A stretch of 64,000 bases of DNA from Prescottella equi (GCF_002094305.1 NZ_LWTX01000011.1:91265-155264), one strand, 5' to 3'; positions 8,859 to 16,618 are shown, counted from the stretch's first letter. Translations and numbers: made by a program. The notes: generated by a model not told the origin, from the sequence alone.

Positions 8859-10050
8859 GTTCGGCTACTCCTCCCGGGATGTCGTTCCCGGTCACGGTCC
8901 AGGTGTCCCGGCCACCTCGCCGCGACGCGTTCGGGTCGGGGAGACCCGCGTCCAGGTCGACGCGACCGGCCGTCTCGGCGGCGAGCAGGTCGACGACGTC
9001 GGTCAATCGACCCCGCCGTAGCAGGGTCCGGCGCTGCCGCGCGGACGAACTTCCCACCCGCAGGGTGGTCGCCGCCAGCCCGGAGACGACGTCCCAGTCG
9101 CCGGCGGACTCGAGCTGGGGGCGCAGGGAACCGATCAGGCCGTCCACCACGTGCGGCGCGGGGCGCGGCGCGATCGCCTCCACGTCGACCAGCTCGCCCT
9201 CGAGGCCCGAGCGCGCCGCCCGCCACATGGCCGCCCGCACCAGTGTGGGCGAGACCTGCAGCCCCGGCCTGCCTGCGTCGAGAGCCTCGGCCTCGCGCTC
9301 GACGAGCGCGCGGAAGAGGCCGGCAACGAGCGCGATGGTGTCGACCGACGGGCAGCTGTCGCACACCCGCAGCTCGAGCGTCGAGTAGCGGTCCGACGGC
9401 CGCAGGTCGAAGTAGACCATCCCGGGTCCGTTGATGACACCACTGGCGACGAGGTCGGCGATCAGCTGGTCGTACTCCGCGGCGGACTGCACCGGCGCCG
9501 CCGGCCCGGTGGTGGGCCACCGACTCCACACCAGTGATCGCATGCTGGCGTATCCGGTGTCGGTGCCGTCGGCCCAGAACGGCGAGCTCGCGCTGAGCGC
9601 GAGGAATATCGGCAGGTAGGGCGCCACCCGGTTGGCGATCCGGACGGCCTCGTCCCGGTCCGCCACGTCCACGTGCACCTGGGTGCCGCAGATCAGCTGC
9701 TCCCGGGCCAGGAGCTGATAGTCGGCGAGCATCCGCCGATACCGCGGCGTCTCGGTGACGGCCATCTCGGCGGGCACCGACAGCGGTACCGCCCCCGCGG
9801 CCACCACCCCTACACCGACTTCGGCCGCGGTCTCGACGAGAACCCGGCGGCGGTGGATCAGGTCGGAGCGGAGCGCGGCCAGGTCGGGAAACACGCCGCT
9901 GTTCACTTCGACGACGCAGCGCTGCAGTTCCTCGACGTACACGTCGCCCGGCAGTTGCTCGAGCAGTTCCGGCGCACGCGTGACGAGCCGCCTGGTCTCG
10001 GCGTCGATGAGGTGGAACTCCTCCTCGACACCGAGCTTGCGCCCGCTCAT
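8839..10050 (-). CDS. YbdK-type carboxylate-amine ligase (glutamate-cysteine ligase family 2)
   Basis: A 403-aa ATP-dependent ligase of the GCS2 / YbdK family, which joins a carboxylate (typically glutamate gamma-carboxyl) to an amine. The family start motif LGVEEEFHLID follows five residues after the ATG. Other signatures: EELQRCVVEVNSGVFPD near 40 (metal/ATP), CGTQVHVDVADRDEAV near 120, LALSASSPFWADGTDTGYASMRSLVWSRWPTTG near 150-180 and the DLRPSDRYSTLELRVCDSCP substrate loop near 220. ATG at 10050 has GGAGGA upstream. It overlaps the amidotransferase gene by 20 bp, the first of four coupled minus-strand genes. It probably makes the peptide or amide that the next enzyme amidates. Mycothiol ligation is less likely because no MshC signature is present. 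Confidence 0.9.
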   Translation of the reverse strand: MSGRKLGVEEEFHLIDAETRRLVTRAPELLEQLPGDVYVEELQRCVVEVNSGVFPDLAALRSDLIHRRRVLVETAAEVGVGVVAAGAVPLSVPAEMAVTETPRYRRMLADYQLLAREQLICGTQVHVDVADRDEAVRIANRVAPYLPIFLALSASSPFWADGTDTGYASMRSLVWSRWPTTGPAAPVQSAAEYDQLIADLVASGVINGPGMVYFDLRPSDRYSTLELRVCDSCPSVDTIALVAGLFRALVEREAEALDAGRPGLQVSPTLVRAAMWRAARSGLEGELVDVEAIAPRPAPHVVDGLIGSLRPQLESAGDWDVVSGLAATTLRVGSSSARQRRTLLRRGRLTDVVDLLAAETAGRVDLDAGLPDPNASRRGGRDTWTVTGNDIPGGVAEHVWHMR

Positions 10051-10258
10051 CCAGGGTCCTCCCTGTCCGTCGGCCAGTGCTCCGGGAATGCGCAACCTCC
10101 GCATACGACCGACTCGTCGATGCTTACCCCGGCCGCCAGGATTTCAACCGGGCGCCCGAATCAGTGTTCGCACCATCGGCCCCGCCGAGACACACCTTGC
10201 GGCGTTCGTTGGCATGTTGATATCCACCCGCAACCTTGCGCAGTGGGGACGAACGGCG

Positions 10259-10627
10259 CTACCGCGACTCTGCGCAGCAGTTGGGGTCGAGCACGAGCCG
10301 GAGGGCGTCCAGTGACTCACCGCGCACCCGGTAGTAGACGTTCATGCCCCGGCGAGTGGACTCGACCATGCCGGCCTTCCGGAGCTGGCCCAGATGATGG
10401 CTGACGGTGGACTCCGCGAGCCCGACGCCGACGGCGAGATCGCACGTGCAGACCTCACCGGCATCTGCGGTGAGCAGGAGCGACACGAGCTTGATCCGGA
10501 CCGGATCCGCGAGCGCCTTCAATCGAAGCGCGACCTGCAGCGCCTCGTCGTCGCCCATGGGAGCGGCGGACACCGGCGCGCAGCAGATCGGCGCACTGAC
10601 GTCGAGGACCGGCAGGGCTTTCGGCAT
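10259..10627 (-). CDS. ArsR-family metalloregulator
   Basis: A 122-aa winged-helix repressor of the ArsR/SmtB family, divergent from the ArsI-like gene. The DNA-binding helix region reads VGLAESTVSHHLGQLRKAG and the wing RRGMNVYYRV. Possible metal/As(III) ligands are three cysteine groups: the ICC pair near residue 15, C-T-C-D-L at the recognition-helix start (about 59-61), equivalent to the CxCD motif of classical ArsR, and an NCC pair four residues from the C-terminus. The last pair is an uncommon addition and may form a multi-site sensor with the first. Expected role: repress the ars genes until arsenite or cadmium binds. A 9-bp inverted repeat lies immediately upstream. Confidence 0.9.
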   Translation of the reverse strand: MPKALPVLDVSAPICCAPVSAAPMGDDEALQVALRLKALADPVRIKLVSLLLTADAGEVCTCDLAVGVGLAESTVSHHLGQLRKAGMVESTRRGMNVYYRVRGESLDALRLVLDPNCCAESR

Positions 10628-10655
10628 GACGACGATCCTACGCAGCTCCTTGACT

Positions 10656-10701
10656 TATGTCGAAGAGGTGGGCAACCTGTAGAGGTAGGCAATTCGACAT
10701 A
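10656..10701. promoter_or_regulatory. candidate ArsR operator in the divergent arsR/arsI promoter region
   Basis: Two 9-bp arms, TATGTCGAA at 10656-10664 and TTCGACATA at 10693-10701, form a perfect inverted repeat with a 28-bp spacer between the divergent genes. The right arm ends 22 bases before the lyase start. AT-rich symmetry of this kind fits ArsR binding; operator assignment is inference. Confidence 0.5.
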
Positions 10702-10723
10702 TATCGCATAGGTGGGAACCGTC

Positions 10724-11188
10724 ATGTCACGCGCTCAACTCGCCCTCAACGTCGACGACCTCGAAGAGGCGGTCACGTTCTACTCGAAACTGTTCGGCAC
10801 CCGGCCCGCCAAGCTGAAGCCCGGATACGCGAACTTCGCGATCGCGGAACCGCCGCTCAAATTGGTCCTGCTCGAGAACCCGGGCAAGGGCGGCACGATC
10901 AACCACCTCGGCGTGGAGGTCGAATCGTCGGAGAAGGTCCACGCGGAGATCGCGCGGCTCACCGACGAGGGCCTGTTCACCGACGAGGAGATCGGCACCA
11001 CCTGCTGCTTCGCCACGCAGGACAAGGTGTGGGTCACCGGGCCGGCCGGCGAGAAGTGGGAGGTCTACACCGTGCTCGCCGACTCGGAGACCTTCGGTTC
11101 CAGCCCGCAACATCTGGGCGGCCCACGGGAAGCCCAGGGCGACGTGTGCTGCGGAACGGATACAGAGAACGAATCCTCCTGCTGCTGA
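10724..11188 (+). CDS. arsI: ArsI/CadI-type organoarsenical lyase (VOC family)
   Basis: A 154-aa protein of the glyoxalase/VOC superfamily matching CadI of M. tuberculosis and the ArsI C-As lyases, which remove methyl or aromatic groups from trivalent organoarsenicals using Fe(II) and oxygen. Expected Fe ligands are in place: Gln5, His61 and Glu113. The vicinal cysteine pair that binds As(III) is Cys94-Cys95 (GTTCCFATQ). The C-terminus adds two more CC pairs (DVCCGT and SSCC), possibly to deliver or hold arsenic. The ATG at 10724 follows AGGTGGG by seven bases; a GTG at 10712 in the same frame is a weaker option. In M. tuberculosis the related gene also sits between arsR genes. A pure cadmium-induced role cannot be excluded. 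Confidence 0.9.
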   Translation: MSRAQLALNVDDLEEAVTFYSKLFGTRPAKLKPGYANFAIAEPPLKLVLLENPGKGGTINHLGVEVESSEKVHAEIARLTDEGLFTDEEIGTTCCFATQDKVWVTGPAGEKWEVYTVLADSETFGSSPQHLGGPREAQGDVCCGTDTENESSCC

Positions 11189-11222
11189 GCACTCTCCTCC
11201 GCCCATTCTCACCCGCACCGTT

Positions 11223-11238
11223 CGATATAGAGATATCG
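11223..11238. promoter_or_regulatory. inverted repeat CGATAT-AGAG-ATATCG upstream of the small gene
   Basis: A perfect 6-bp inverted repeat with a 4-bp spacer lies 123 bases before the small protein's start. A second AT-rich symmetric site (ATGT-GAAT-ACAT, 11242-11253) follows. Both sit in an AT-rich patch that contrasts with the surroundings and may hold a promoter or ArsR site; not proven. Confidence 0.35.
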
Positions 11239-11360
11239 CCAAATGTGAATACATTCCTATATCGAGTGGTGCGGGACACATTCTCTTGCCATCGATCGCC
11301 GAATTCCGGAAGCTGTTCGAGGGATTTCCCCATTCACCACCGATACATAGGAGATCACTG

Positions 11361-11489
11361 ATGGGTTCCGCCGAGTTCATTCCCTACCTCGACTTCATCG
11401 CCGACTTCGCCGGCGCTGCTGCCGACCTGTTCGGCGCGTTGAGCTTCTTCTCCGGATCCGCGGAATCTGCCGGCCAACTGCTCGGCTAG
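11361..11489 (+). CDS. 42-aa amphipathic small protein, porin-like candidate
   Basis: A 42-residue open frame from ATG 11361 with AGGAG seven bases upstream; the frame also reaches a start at 11286, but the ribosome site decides for 11361. The product (starts MGSAEFIPYLDF, ends SAGQLLG) has no cysteine and no charge-rich ends, only Asp and Glu in an alternating small/hydrophobic pattern (ADFAGAAADLFGAL). The size, absence of a signal peptide and composition recall the 45-60 residue cell-wall channel proteins PorA/PorH of Corynebacterium (established knowledge), though no sequence identity is claimed. It lies inside the arsenic cluster and is followed by a strong hairpin. Alternatives: a toxin-like peptide or leader. 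Confidence 0.6.
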   Translation: MGSAEFIPYLDFIADFAGAAADLFGALSFFSGSAESAGQLLG

Positions 11490-11501
11490 GCGATTACTCA
11501 A

Positions 11502-11556
11502 CCGGGCCGGGGTGCCACTGCGACTTCATCGAGCCCGCAGTGTCACCCCGGCCCGG
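11502..11556. terminator. long two-part hairpin after the small gene
   Basis: A 13-bp perfect stem (CCGGGCCGGGGTG at 11502-11514 with its complement at 11544-11556) continues after one C/T mismatch into a 7-bp stem (CACTGCG 11516-11522, CGCAGTG 11536-11542) with a 13-base loop. It has no U-run but lies 13 bases after the small gene and faces the end of arsC, so it could terminate both. The rest of 11557-11732 shows nothing I recognise. Confidence 0.65.
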
Positions 11557-11732
11557 CCGCGTTCGACCTGCGACCGCACCGATCGAATGCGAGTACCGAA
11601 TGAAGATTCGAAATTCCCACCTGGTGCGGCGCAGAGGAAAGGTCTTCGTAATCGATAAAAGAGACCCCCGATGCAAAGCGCGCCAGCGGTAATAACTTTG
11701 AGTTGCCCCTCCTCCTGCACGGCACCCGCCGA

Positions 11733-12131
11733 CTAGGGCAGGAGTTCGGCAATCAGCGCCTTCACCCGGACGAGGATTTCGTCACGGATGGGTCGGACGG
11801 CGGCCAACCCCTGCCCGGCCGGGTCGTCCAGCACCCAGTCGCGGTAGGACTTTCCAGGAAAGACCGGGCAGGTGTCGCCGCAGCCCATCGTGATCACGAC
11901 GTCCGATGCCTGCACCGCGCGGGCGTCGAGGATCTTCGGGGACTGCGCCGAGATGTCGATGCCGACCTCGGCCATCGCCTCGACGGCTGCGGGGTTGATC
12001 TGGTCGGCCGGTGCACTGCCGGCGGAGCGGACTTCGATCCGATTCCCCGCGAGGTGAGCCAGGAATCCGGCGGCCATCTGGGACCGGCCGGCGTTGTGCA
12101 CGCAGACGAACAGCACGCTGGGCACGGTCAT
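11733..12131 (-). CDS. arsC: arsenate reductase, low-molecular-weight phosphatase type
   Basis: A 132-aa arsenate reductase of the tyrosine-phosphatase fold, which reduces As(V) to As(III) so that the ACR3 pump next to it can export it. The P-loop CVHNAGR runs from Cys10 to Arg16. The redox cysteines Cys84 and Cys88 (TMGCGDTCPVFPG) and the general-acid loop DWVLDDPAGQ near 98-107 are present, which fits the thioredoxin- or mycothiol-linked group. Electrons probably come from mycothiol/mycoredoxin in this lineage (inference). It lies four bases after the efflux gene, on the same strand, as the end of an arsR-acr3-arsC operon. Confidence 0.93.
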   Translation of the reverse strand: MTVPSVLFVCVHNAGRSQMAAGFLAHLAGNRIEVRSAGSAPADQINPAAVEAMAEVGIDISAQSPKILDARAVQASDVVITMGCGDTCPVFPGKSYRDWVLDDPAGQGLAAVRPIRDEILVRVKALIAELLP

Positions 12132-12135
12132 CTGT

Positions 12136-13227
12136 TCAGGCCTCCTTCGACGACGCCTGCGCGAACGCGGGGCGCGCGAACTGCTTACGCAACGCCAGGG
12201 AGACGTAGACGAGTCCGACGAGCACCGGAACCTCGATCAGCGGGCCCACGACGCCGGCGAGCGCCTGACCGGAGGTGGCGCCGTAGGTGGCGATGGCCAC
12301 GGCGATGGCGAGTTCGAAGTTGTTGCCCGCCGCGGTGAACGCGAGCGTGGTGGTGCGTTCGTAGCCCAGCCCGGCGACCGCGCCGAGCAGGTAGCCGCCA
12401 CCCCACATGATCGCGAAGTACGCCAGCAGCGGGATCGCGATCCGCACCACGTCCATTGGCTGCGAGGTGATCTGCTCGCCCTGCAGCGCGAAGAGGATCA
12501 CGATCGTGAACAGCAATCCGTAGAGCGCCCACGGACCGATTCTCGGCAGGAAGGTCGACTCGTACCACGCTCGGCCCCTGGACTTCTCACCGAAGTATCG
12601 AGTGAGGAACCCGGCCAGAAGTGGGATGCCGAGGAAGATCAGAACGGATTTCGCGATCTGCCACGGCGAGGTGTCGATCGTGGTCTGCTCCAAGCCGAGC
12701 CAGCCGGGCAGGACCGACAGGTAGAACCACCCGAGCGCCGCGAACATGATCACCTGGAACACCGAGTTGATTGCCACGAGTACCGCGGCTGCCTCCCGGT
12801 CGCCGCACGCGAGGTCGTTCCAGATGATCACCATGGCGATACAGCGGGCGAGGCCCACGATGATGAGGCCGGTCCGATATTCCGGCAGGTCGGGCAGGAA
12901 GATCCACGCGAGCGCGAACATCAGCGCCGGACCGAGAACCCAGTTGAGCAGCAGCGATCCGAGCAGCAACCGCCGGTCACCCGTGACGGTGTCGAGGCGG
13001 TCGTAGCGGACCTTCGCCAGTACCGGGTACATCATGATCAGCAGGCCGAGAGCGATCGGCAGCGAGATGCCGTCGAGTTCCACCGACGACAGCGCATCGC
13101 CCAGGCCGGGCACCGTCCGCCCCAGCAGCAGGCCTACGACCATCGCGACGCCGATCCACACCGGCAGGAACCGATCGAGCGTCGAGAGCTTGCCGACCAC
13201 CGCGGTCCGGTTGCTCGTGTCGGTCAT
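12136..13227 (-). CDS. acr3: ACR3-family arsenite efflux permease
   Basis: A 363-aa membrane permease of the ACR3 (BART superfamily) type that exports arsenite by exchange with protons. Ten membrane segments are visible. Family marks include RFLPVWIGVAMVVGLLLGR near residue 20, YPVLAKVRYD, LGPALMFALAWIFL, and the ARCIAMVIIWNDLACGD segment (about 125-140) that holds the conserved cysteine thought to bind As(III). Further on come the helix NSVFQVIMFAALGWFYL and FTAAGNNFELAIAVAIATYG. Start ATG 13227 overlaps the repressor's stop as ATGA, so translation is coupled. It stands between the second ArsR and arsC, one operon of regulator, pump and reductase. Confidence 0.95.
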   Translation of the reverse strand: MTDTSNRTAVVGKLSTLDRFLPVWIGVAMVVGLLLGRTVPGLGDALSSVELDGISLPIALGLLIMMYPVLAKVRYDRLDTVTGDRRLLLGSLLLNWVLGPALMFALAWIFLPDLPEYRTGLIIVGLARCIAMVIIWNDLACGDREAAAVLVAINSVFQVIMFAALGWFYLSVLPGWLGLEQTTIDTSPWQIAKSVLIFLGIPLLAGFLTRYFGEKSRGRAWYESTFLPRIGPWALYGLLFTIVILFALQGEQITSQPMDVVRIAIPLLAYFAIMWGGGYLLGAVAGLGYERTTTLAFTAAGNNFELAIAVAIATYGATSGQALAGVVGPLIEVPVLVGLVYVSLALRKQFARPAFAQASSKEA

Positions 13228-13610
13228 CGGACGATCTCCACGACCTGCGGGCAGGCCGAGCCGGCAACGCCACCCCATTCCGCGGACAGCACCGTCGAAA
13301 GCTGCTCCAGGGCCGACGGAATCACGCGGTAGTACACCCAGGTTCCGCGCCGCTCCGAGTCGAGCAGACCCGCCTCCCGGAGCACCTTCAGGTGGTGGGA
13401 GATCGTCGGCTGGGACAGGTCGAACGCGGGCGAGATGTCGCAGACGCAGCTCTCGCCGCCCTCGTGGGCGGCGATCAGACTCAGCATCCGCAGACGTACC
13501 GGATCGCCGAGCGCCTTGAACATCCGAGCGAGATCGTTCGCCCGGTCCTCCGCCAGCGGCCGGACCCCGAGCGGGGCGCAGCACGTCCCCACGGGCTCTT
13601 GATTCGACAT
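13224..13610 (-). CDS. arsR: ArsR-family repressor of the acr3-arsC operon
   Basis: A 128-aa winged-helix repressor. Helix-turn-helix segment FDLSQPTISHHLKVLREAG and wing RRGTWVYYRV are typical. The metal motif C-V-C-D (about 55-58) matches the classic ArsR alpha-3 site, and an N-terminal CC pair at residues 10-11 plus Cys near 120 may add ligands, as in actinobacterial ArsR proteins. It is the first gene of arsR-acr3-arsC and overlaps acr3 by 4 bp, so it represses its own operon. A symmetric site spans its start codon, which suggests that binding also blocks translation start or promoter clearance. Confidence 0.92.
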   Translation of the reverse strand: MSNQEPVGTCCAPLGVRPLAEDRANDLARMFKALGDPVRLRMLSLIAAHEGGESCVCDISPAFDLSQPTISHHLKVLREAGLLDSERRGTWVYYRVIPSALEQLSTVLSAEWGGVAGSACPQVVEIVR

Positions 13611-13636
13611 GTATCTATATTGACACTGATCGAATC
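13601..13636. promoter_or_regulatory. candidate ArsR operator overlapping the arsR start
   Basis: GATTCGA at 13601-13607 and TCGAATC at 13630-13636 are 7-bp perfect inverted arms, with the AT-rich block between them containing the arsR start codon (CAT at 13608-13610). This AT-rich patch is the likely promoter of the minus-strand operon. Site assignment is inference. Confidence 0.4.
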
Positions 13637-13667
13637 ACCGCTCCCGACCGGGGTGCCGTCCGTAGGG

Positions 13668-15512
13668 TCACTCGGCGACGGTGCGGAAACCGAGCATCAT
13701 GTCGTGGTCCTCGTGGTCGAGCATGTGGCAGTGCCAGACGTACCCCTGCAACGGGCCGGACGCGGCCGGTGCCGCATCGTGCCCGGCGTGGGCGGGCGTG
13801 CCGTGGCCGCCGTGCTGCGGCGGCACCGGAGCCGCGAGCTCGCCGACACCGAAGGTCGCGTCGGGGTCGAATCCCAGCCGGCCGGCGGTGGGGAACACCG
13901 CGACGATCCGGGTGACGGTTCCCGGATTCGCGACGACGGTGTCCTTGGGACCGGCCTCCCACGGTTCCGGCGGAATCAGCGGTCCGGTGACGAACGCGTC
14001 GACGGGCGGGGCCCACTTGGTCCCGACCGGTGGTGCCGGGTTCTCCCGGGTGTACCGCGCCACGTCGAAGTCCTGCCGCCCGAGAACCCGGAAGTTGACC
14101 AGGTGCAGATGAATCGGATGCGGCTCGGGTGTGACATTGACGATGTCCCATTGCTCGACCGCACCCTGCCGCGGCATCTCGATGTCGGCGTCACCGAAGC
14201 GAAGGTTGTTGAGCGACATCAGCACACTGCCGGTCGACGGATCGGGCAGTTGCATGACGGTGACGGTCCGCTGCACCTGTGGCGCCGGGACCGGCTCGAG
14301 GTCCGCCGGCTGTCCGGCCCCGCCGCGCAGGGTTTCCGGGACGGCCGCGGTGAATCCGCGCCCGTCGGCCAGGCGGAATCGACAGAACAACGGCATGGCC
14401 CGCGCCCCGCGCTGCGACGCCGCCAGCGGCGGCGGTTCGTCGTTGCACAACTCCACGGTGCCGCCGGGCTCCACGGCGCCGAAATCGACGAGCAGGTCGG
14501 CGCGCTCACCGGGCGCGAGGCGTATCCGCGTTGTCGGTACCGGAGCGGCGAGCATGCCGCTCTCCATGCCCAGGACCCAGAACCGCATCCGGTTGCCGAA
14601 GAAGAGGTTCCACACGCTGAACGACGCCGCGTTGACCAGGCGCAGCCGGTACATCCCGCGCGCCACCTCGAGTTCGGGCCAGATCTTGCCGTTCACGACG
14701 CCGACGTCGCCCGGGGTGCCGCCGTCCCAGCGCCCCTGCGGCACCACCGGCGTCGCTCGGATGCTCTGCCGTCCGTCGGCGGTGAAGATCTTCTCCTGCA
14801 GAACCAGCGGCAACTCGAACTCACCGGACGGCAACCCCCACGCGTTGGAGGTTGTCCCCGTGTCGAATTCGTCGCGCAACAGGAACATGCCGGCCAACCC
14901 CGCGTACACGTTGAGTCGGGTGATGCCCATCGCGTGGTCGTGATACCAGAGCTGGGTGGCCTCGTGCCCGTTCGGATAGTGGTGCACGTGCCCTTGCCCG
15001 GGACGCTGCAGGAACGCTGGATGACCGTCGTGTTCGGGCGGCGTGACGGCCCCGTGGAGGTGCATCGACGTCGGTACCGACGTCCGGTCCTGCTCGGTGA
15101 CGCCGTGCAGTGTCGTGTCGAAGTCCGCCGCCAGCGGGTGCACGCCGATCTCGTTGCGGTAGGCGACGGTCATCGCGTCTCCGGCATGTGCCTCGACGGT
15201 GGGGCCGAGGTAGTCCATTCCCCCGTACGCGAGAGCCGGGGACGGTGCGAGGTCGCGGTGGAACCGGTGGGTGGTACTCGCGGCCCGCAGCTCGAGTTGC
15301 GAGCCGGTGAGCACCGGGAGCCGGGGTAGCGGATCGACGAACGGCTCGAGCTCGGGCGATGCGAACAGCAGCGGACGCGCGGGATCGATATTGCCGAGAT
15401 CGCCGAGATCCTGGGCGCGCACCGCGGCCATTCCCGCAGCACCGGCCCCGATCGCCCCGGCCGTCCACACCAGTCCTCGATTGAACGCGCGTCGCGAGAT
15501 CCGTCCGCTCAT
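13668..15512 (-). CDS. Tat-exported multicopper oxidase
   Basis: A 614-aa blue-copper oxidase of the bilirubin-oxidase / CotA type. A twin-arginine signal (SRRAFNRGLVWTAGAIGAGAAGMAA, start of the chain) directs folded export; a mature start after the AVRAQ stretch is likely. Copper ligands are all visible: HLHG near 170, WYHDHAMG near 210, HPIHLH near 470 and the C-terminal HCHMLDHEDHDMM (type 1 copper plus the trinuclear site). Two cupredoxin domains plus a third follow the usual layout. A His/Gly-rich insert (GGHGTPAHAGHDAAP) lies just before the last motif and may bind extra copper. The likely roles are copper tolerance or phenol oxidation. It is divergent from the gene at 15752. Confidence 0.93.
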   Translation of the reverse strand: MSGRISRRAFNRGLVWTAGAIGAGAAGMAAVRAQDLGDLGNIDPARPLLFASPELEPFVDPLPRLPVLTGSQLELRAASTTHRFHRDLAPSPALAYGGMDYLGPTVEAHAGDAMTVAYRNEIGVHPLAADFDTTLHGVTEQDRTSVPTSMHLHGAVTPPEHDGHPAFLQRPGQGHVHHYPNGHEATQLWYHDHAMGITRLNVYAGLAGMFLLRDEFDTGTTSNAWGLPSGEFELPLVLQEKIFTADGRQSIRATPVVPQGRWDGGTPGDVGVVNGKIWPELEVARGMYRLRLVNAASFSVWNLFFGNRMRFWVLGMESGMLAAPVPTTRIRLAPGERADLLVDFGAVEPGGTVELCNDEPPPLAASQRGARAMPLFCRFRLADGRGFTAAVPETLRGGAGQPADLEPVPAPQVQRTVTVMQLPDPSTGSVLMSLNNLRFGDADIEMPRQGAVEQWDIVNVTPEPHPIHLHLVNFRVLGRQDFDVARYTRENPAPPVGTKWAPPVDAFVTGPLIPPEPWEAGPKDTVVANPGTVTRIVAVFPTAGRLGFDPDATFGVGELAAPVPPQHGGHGTPAHAGHDAAPAASGPLQGYVWHCHMLDHEDHDMMLGFRTVAE

Positions 15513-15751
15513 GTCACGTCACACTCCCCCATGGTCGCCCTGCCGGAGCACGCCCGCCCGACGGTACGCCGGAACCGACTGCCGCCCTGGCGCTTTGCGT
15601 GGATCAACCGGGATCGACCGGCGGATTTCCGGCGACCCGGGCGAATCGCCCCGCGAAAGGTTTTCACTGCGCGGGAGGTGATGTGGTGCTCGGTGGAGAT
15701 TCAGGACAGGCTGGTGACCCGGATGACATTCGCGACCAACAGAGGCGGACG

Positions 15752-16618
15752 ATGACTACTGAGATCAGTTACGAGGACTCCAAGCGGGAACTGCACACCG
15801 ATCAGGGTGTGCTCCGGTACCACCAGGCCGGCGACGGTCCGCCGCTGCTGCTGCTGCACGGTTCCGGTCCCGGCGTCACCGGTTGGCGCAACTATCGCGG
15901 CGTCCTCGCCGACTTCGCGGAGCACTTCACCTGCTACGTGCTCGAGTTCCCCGGCTTCGGCGTGTCCGACCCGTGCGACGGCCACCCGATGGTCGAGGCC
16001 GTGGGTGCCGTGCCGGTCTTCCTCGACGGGCTCGGCCTCGACACCGTCGACATCATCGGCAACTCGATGGGCGGCGGTGTCGGCGCGAACATTGCGATCT
16101 CCCACCCCGAGCGGGTGAACAAGCTCGTCTCGATCGGCGGCATCGGCAAGAACGTCGTGTCCCCCTTCCCCGGTGAGGGCATCAAGCTGCTCACCGAGTT
16201 CACGGACAATCCCTCCCGCGAGAGTCTGATCCGCTGGCTGCACTCGATGGTCTACAACCCGGCCGTGGTGACCGAGCAGCTCATCGAGGAACGCTGGGCG
16301 CTCGCGACCGAGCCCAAGACCCTCGAGATCGCCCGCCGCATGTACAGCAGCAACGCGATGAAGGCGATGGCCGCCGCGGCCGCGCAGGCCGACATCACCC
16401 CGTACTGGGCGAAGCTCGGCAAGATCAAGGCCCCGACCCTCATCACGTGGGGACGCGACGACCGCGTCAGCCCCGTCGACATGGGTCTGCTGCCGATGCG
16501 CGACATCCCCAACGCCGAGTTCCACGTCTTCCCGAACTGCGGGCACTGGACCATGATCGAGGCCCGCGACGCCTGGCTGGCGTCGGTGCTCTCCTTCCTG
16601 TTGCGCGACCGCACGTAA
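15752..16618 (+). CDS. meta-cleavage-product hydrolase (HsaD/BphD-like)
   Basis: A 288-aa alpha/beta hydrolase that cleaves C-C bonds in ring-opened aromatic or steroid intermediates (2-hydroxy-6-oxo-dienoates). The catalytic triad is visible: Ser105 in GNSMGG, Asp236/237 in WGRDDRVSP and His265 in NCGHW. The oxyanion motif HGSGPGVTGWRNY is the family hallmark. ATG at 15752 has AGAGGCGG upstream; a longer frame from 15599 lacks a site. No dioxygenase or other degradation gene is next to it, so it is an isolated family member and its substrate cannot be named. It is convergent with the ClC-type gene and shares a hairpin with it. Confidence 0.9.
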   Translation: MTTEISYEDSKRELHTDQGVLRYHQAGDGPPLLLLHGSGPGVTGWRNYRGVLADFAEHFTCYVLEFPGFGVSDPCDGHPMVEAVGAVPVFLDGLGLDTVDIIGNSMGGGVGANIAISHPERVNKLVSIGGIGKNVVSPFPGEGIKLLTEFTDNPSRESLIRWLHSMVYNPAVVTEQLIEERWALATEPKTLEIARRMYSSNAMKAMAAAAAQADITPYWAKLGKIKAPTLITWGRDDRVSPVDMGLLPMRDIPNAEFHVFPNCGHWTMIEARDAWLASVLSFLLRDRT

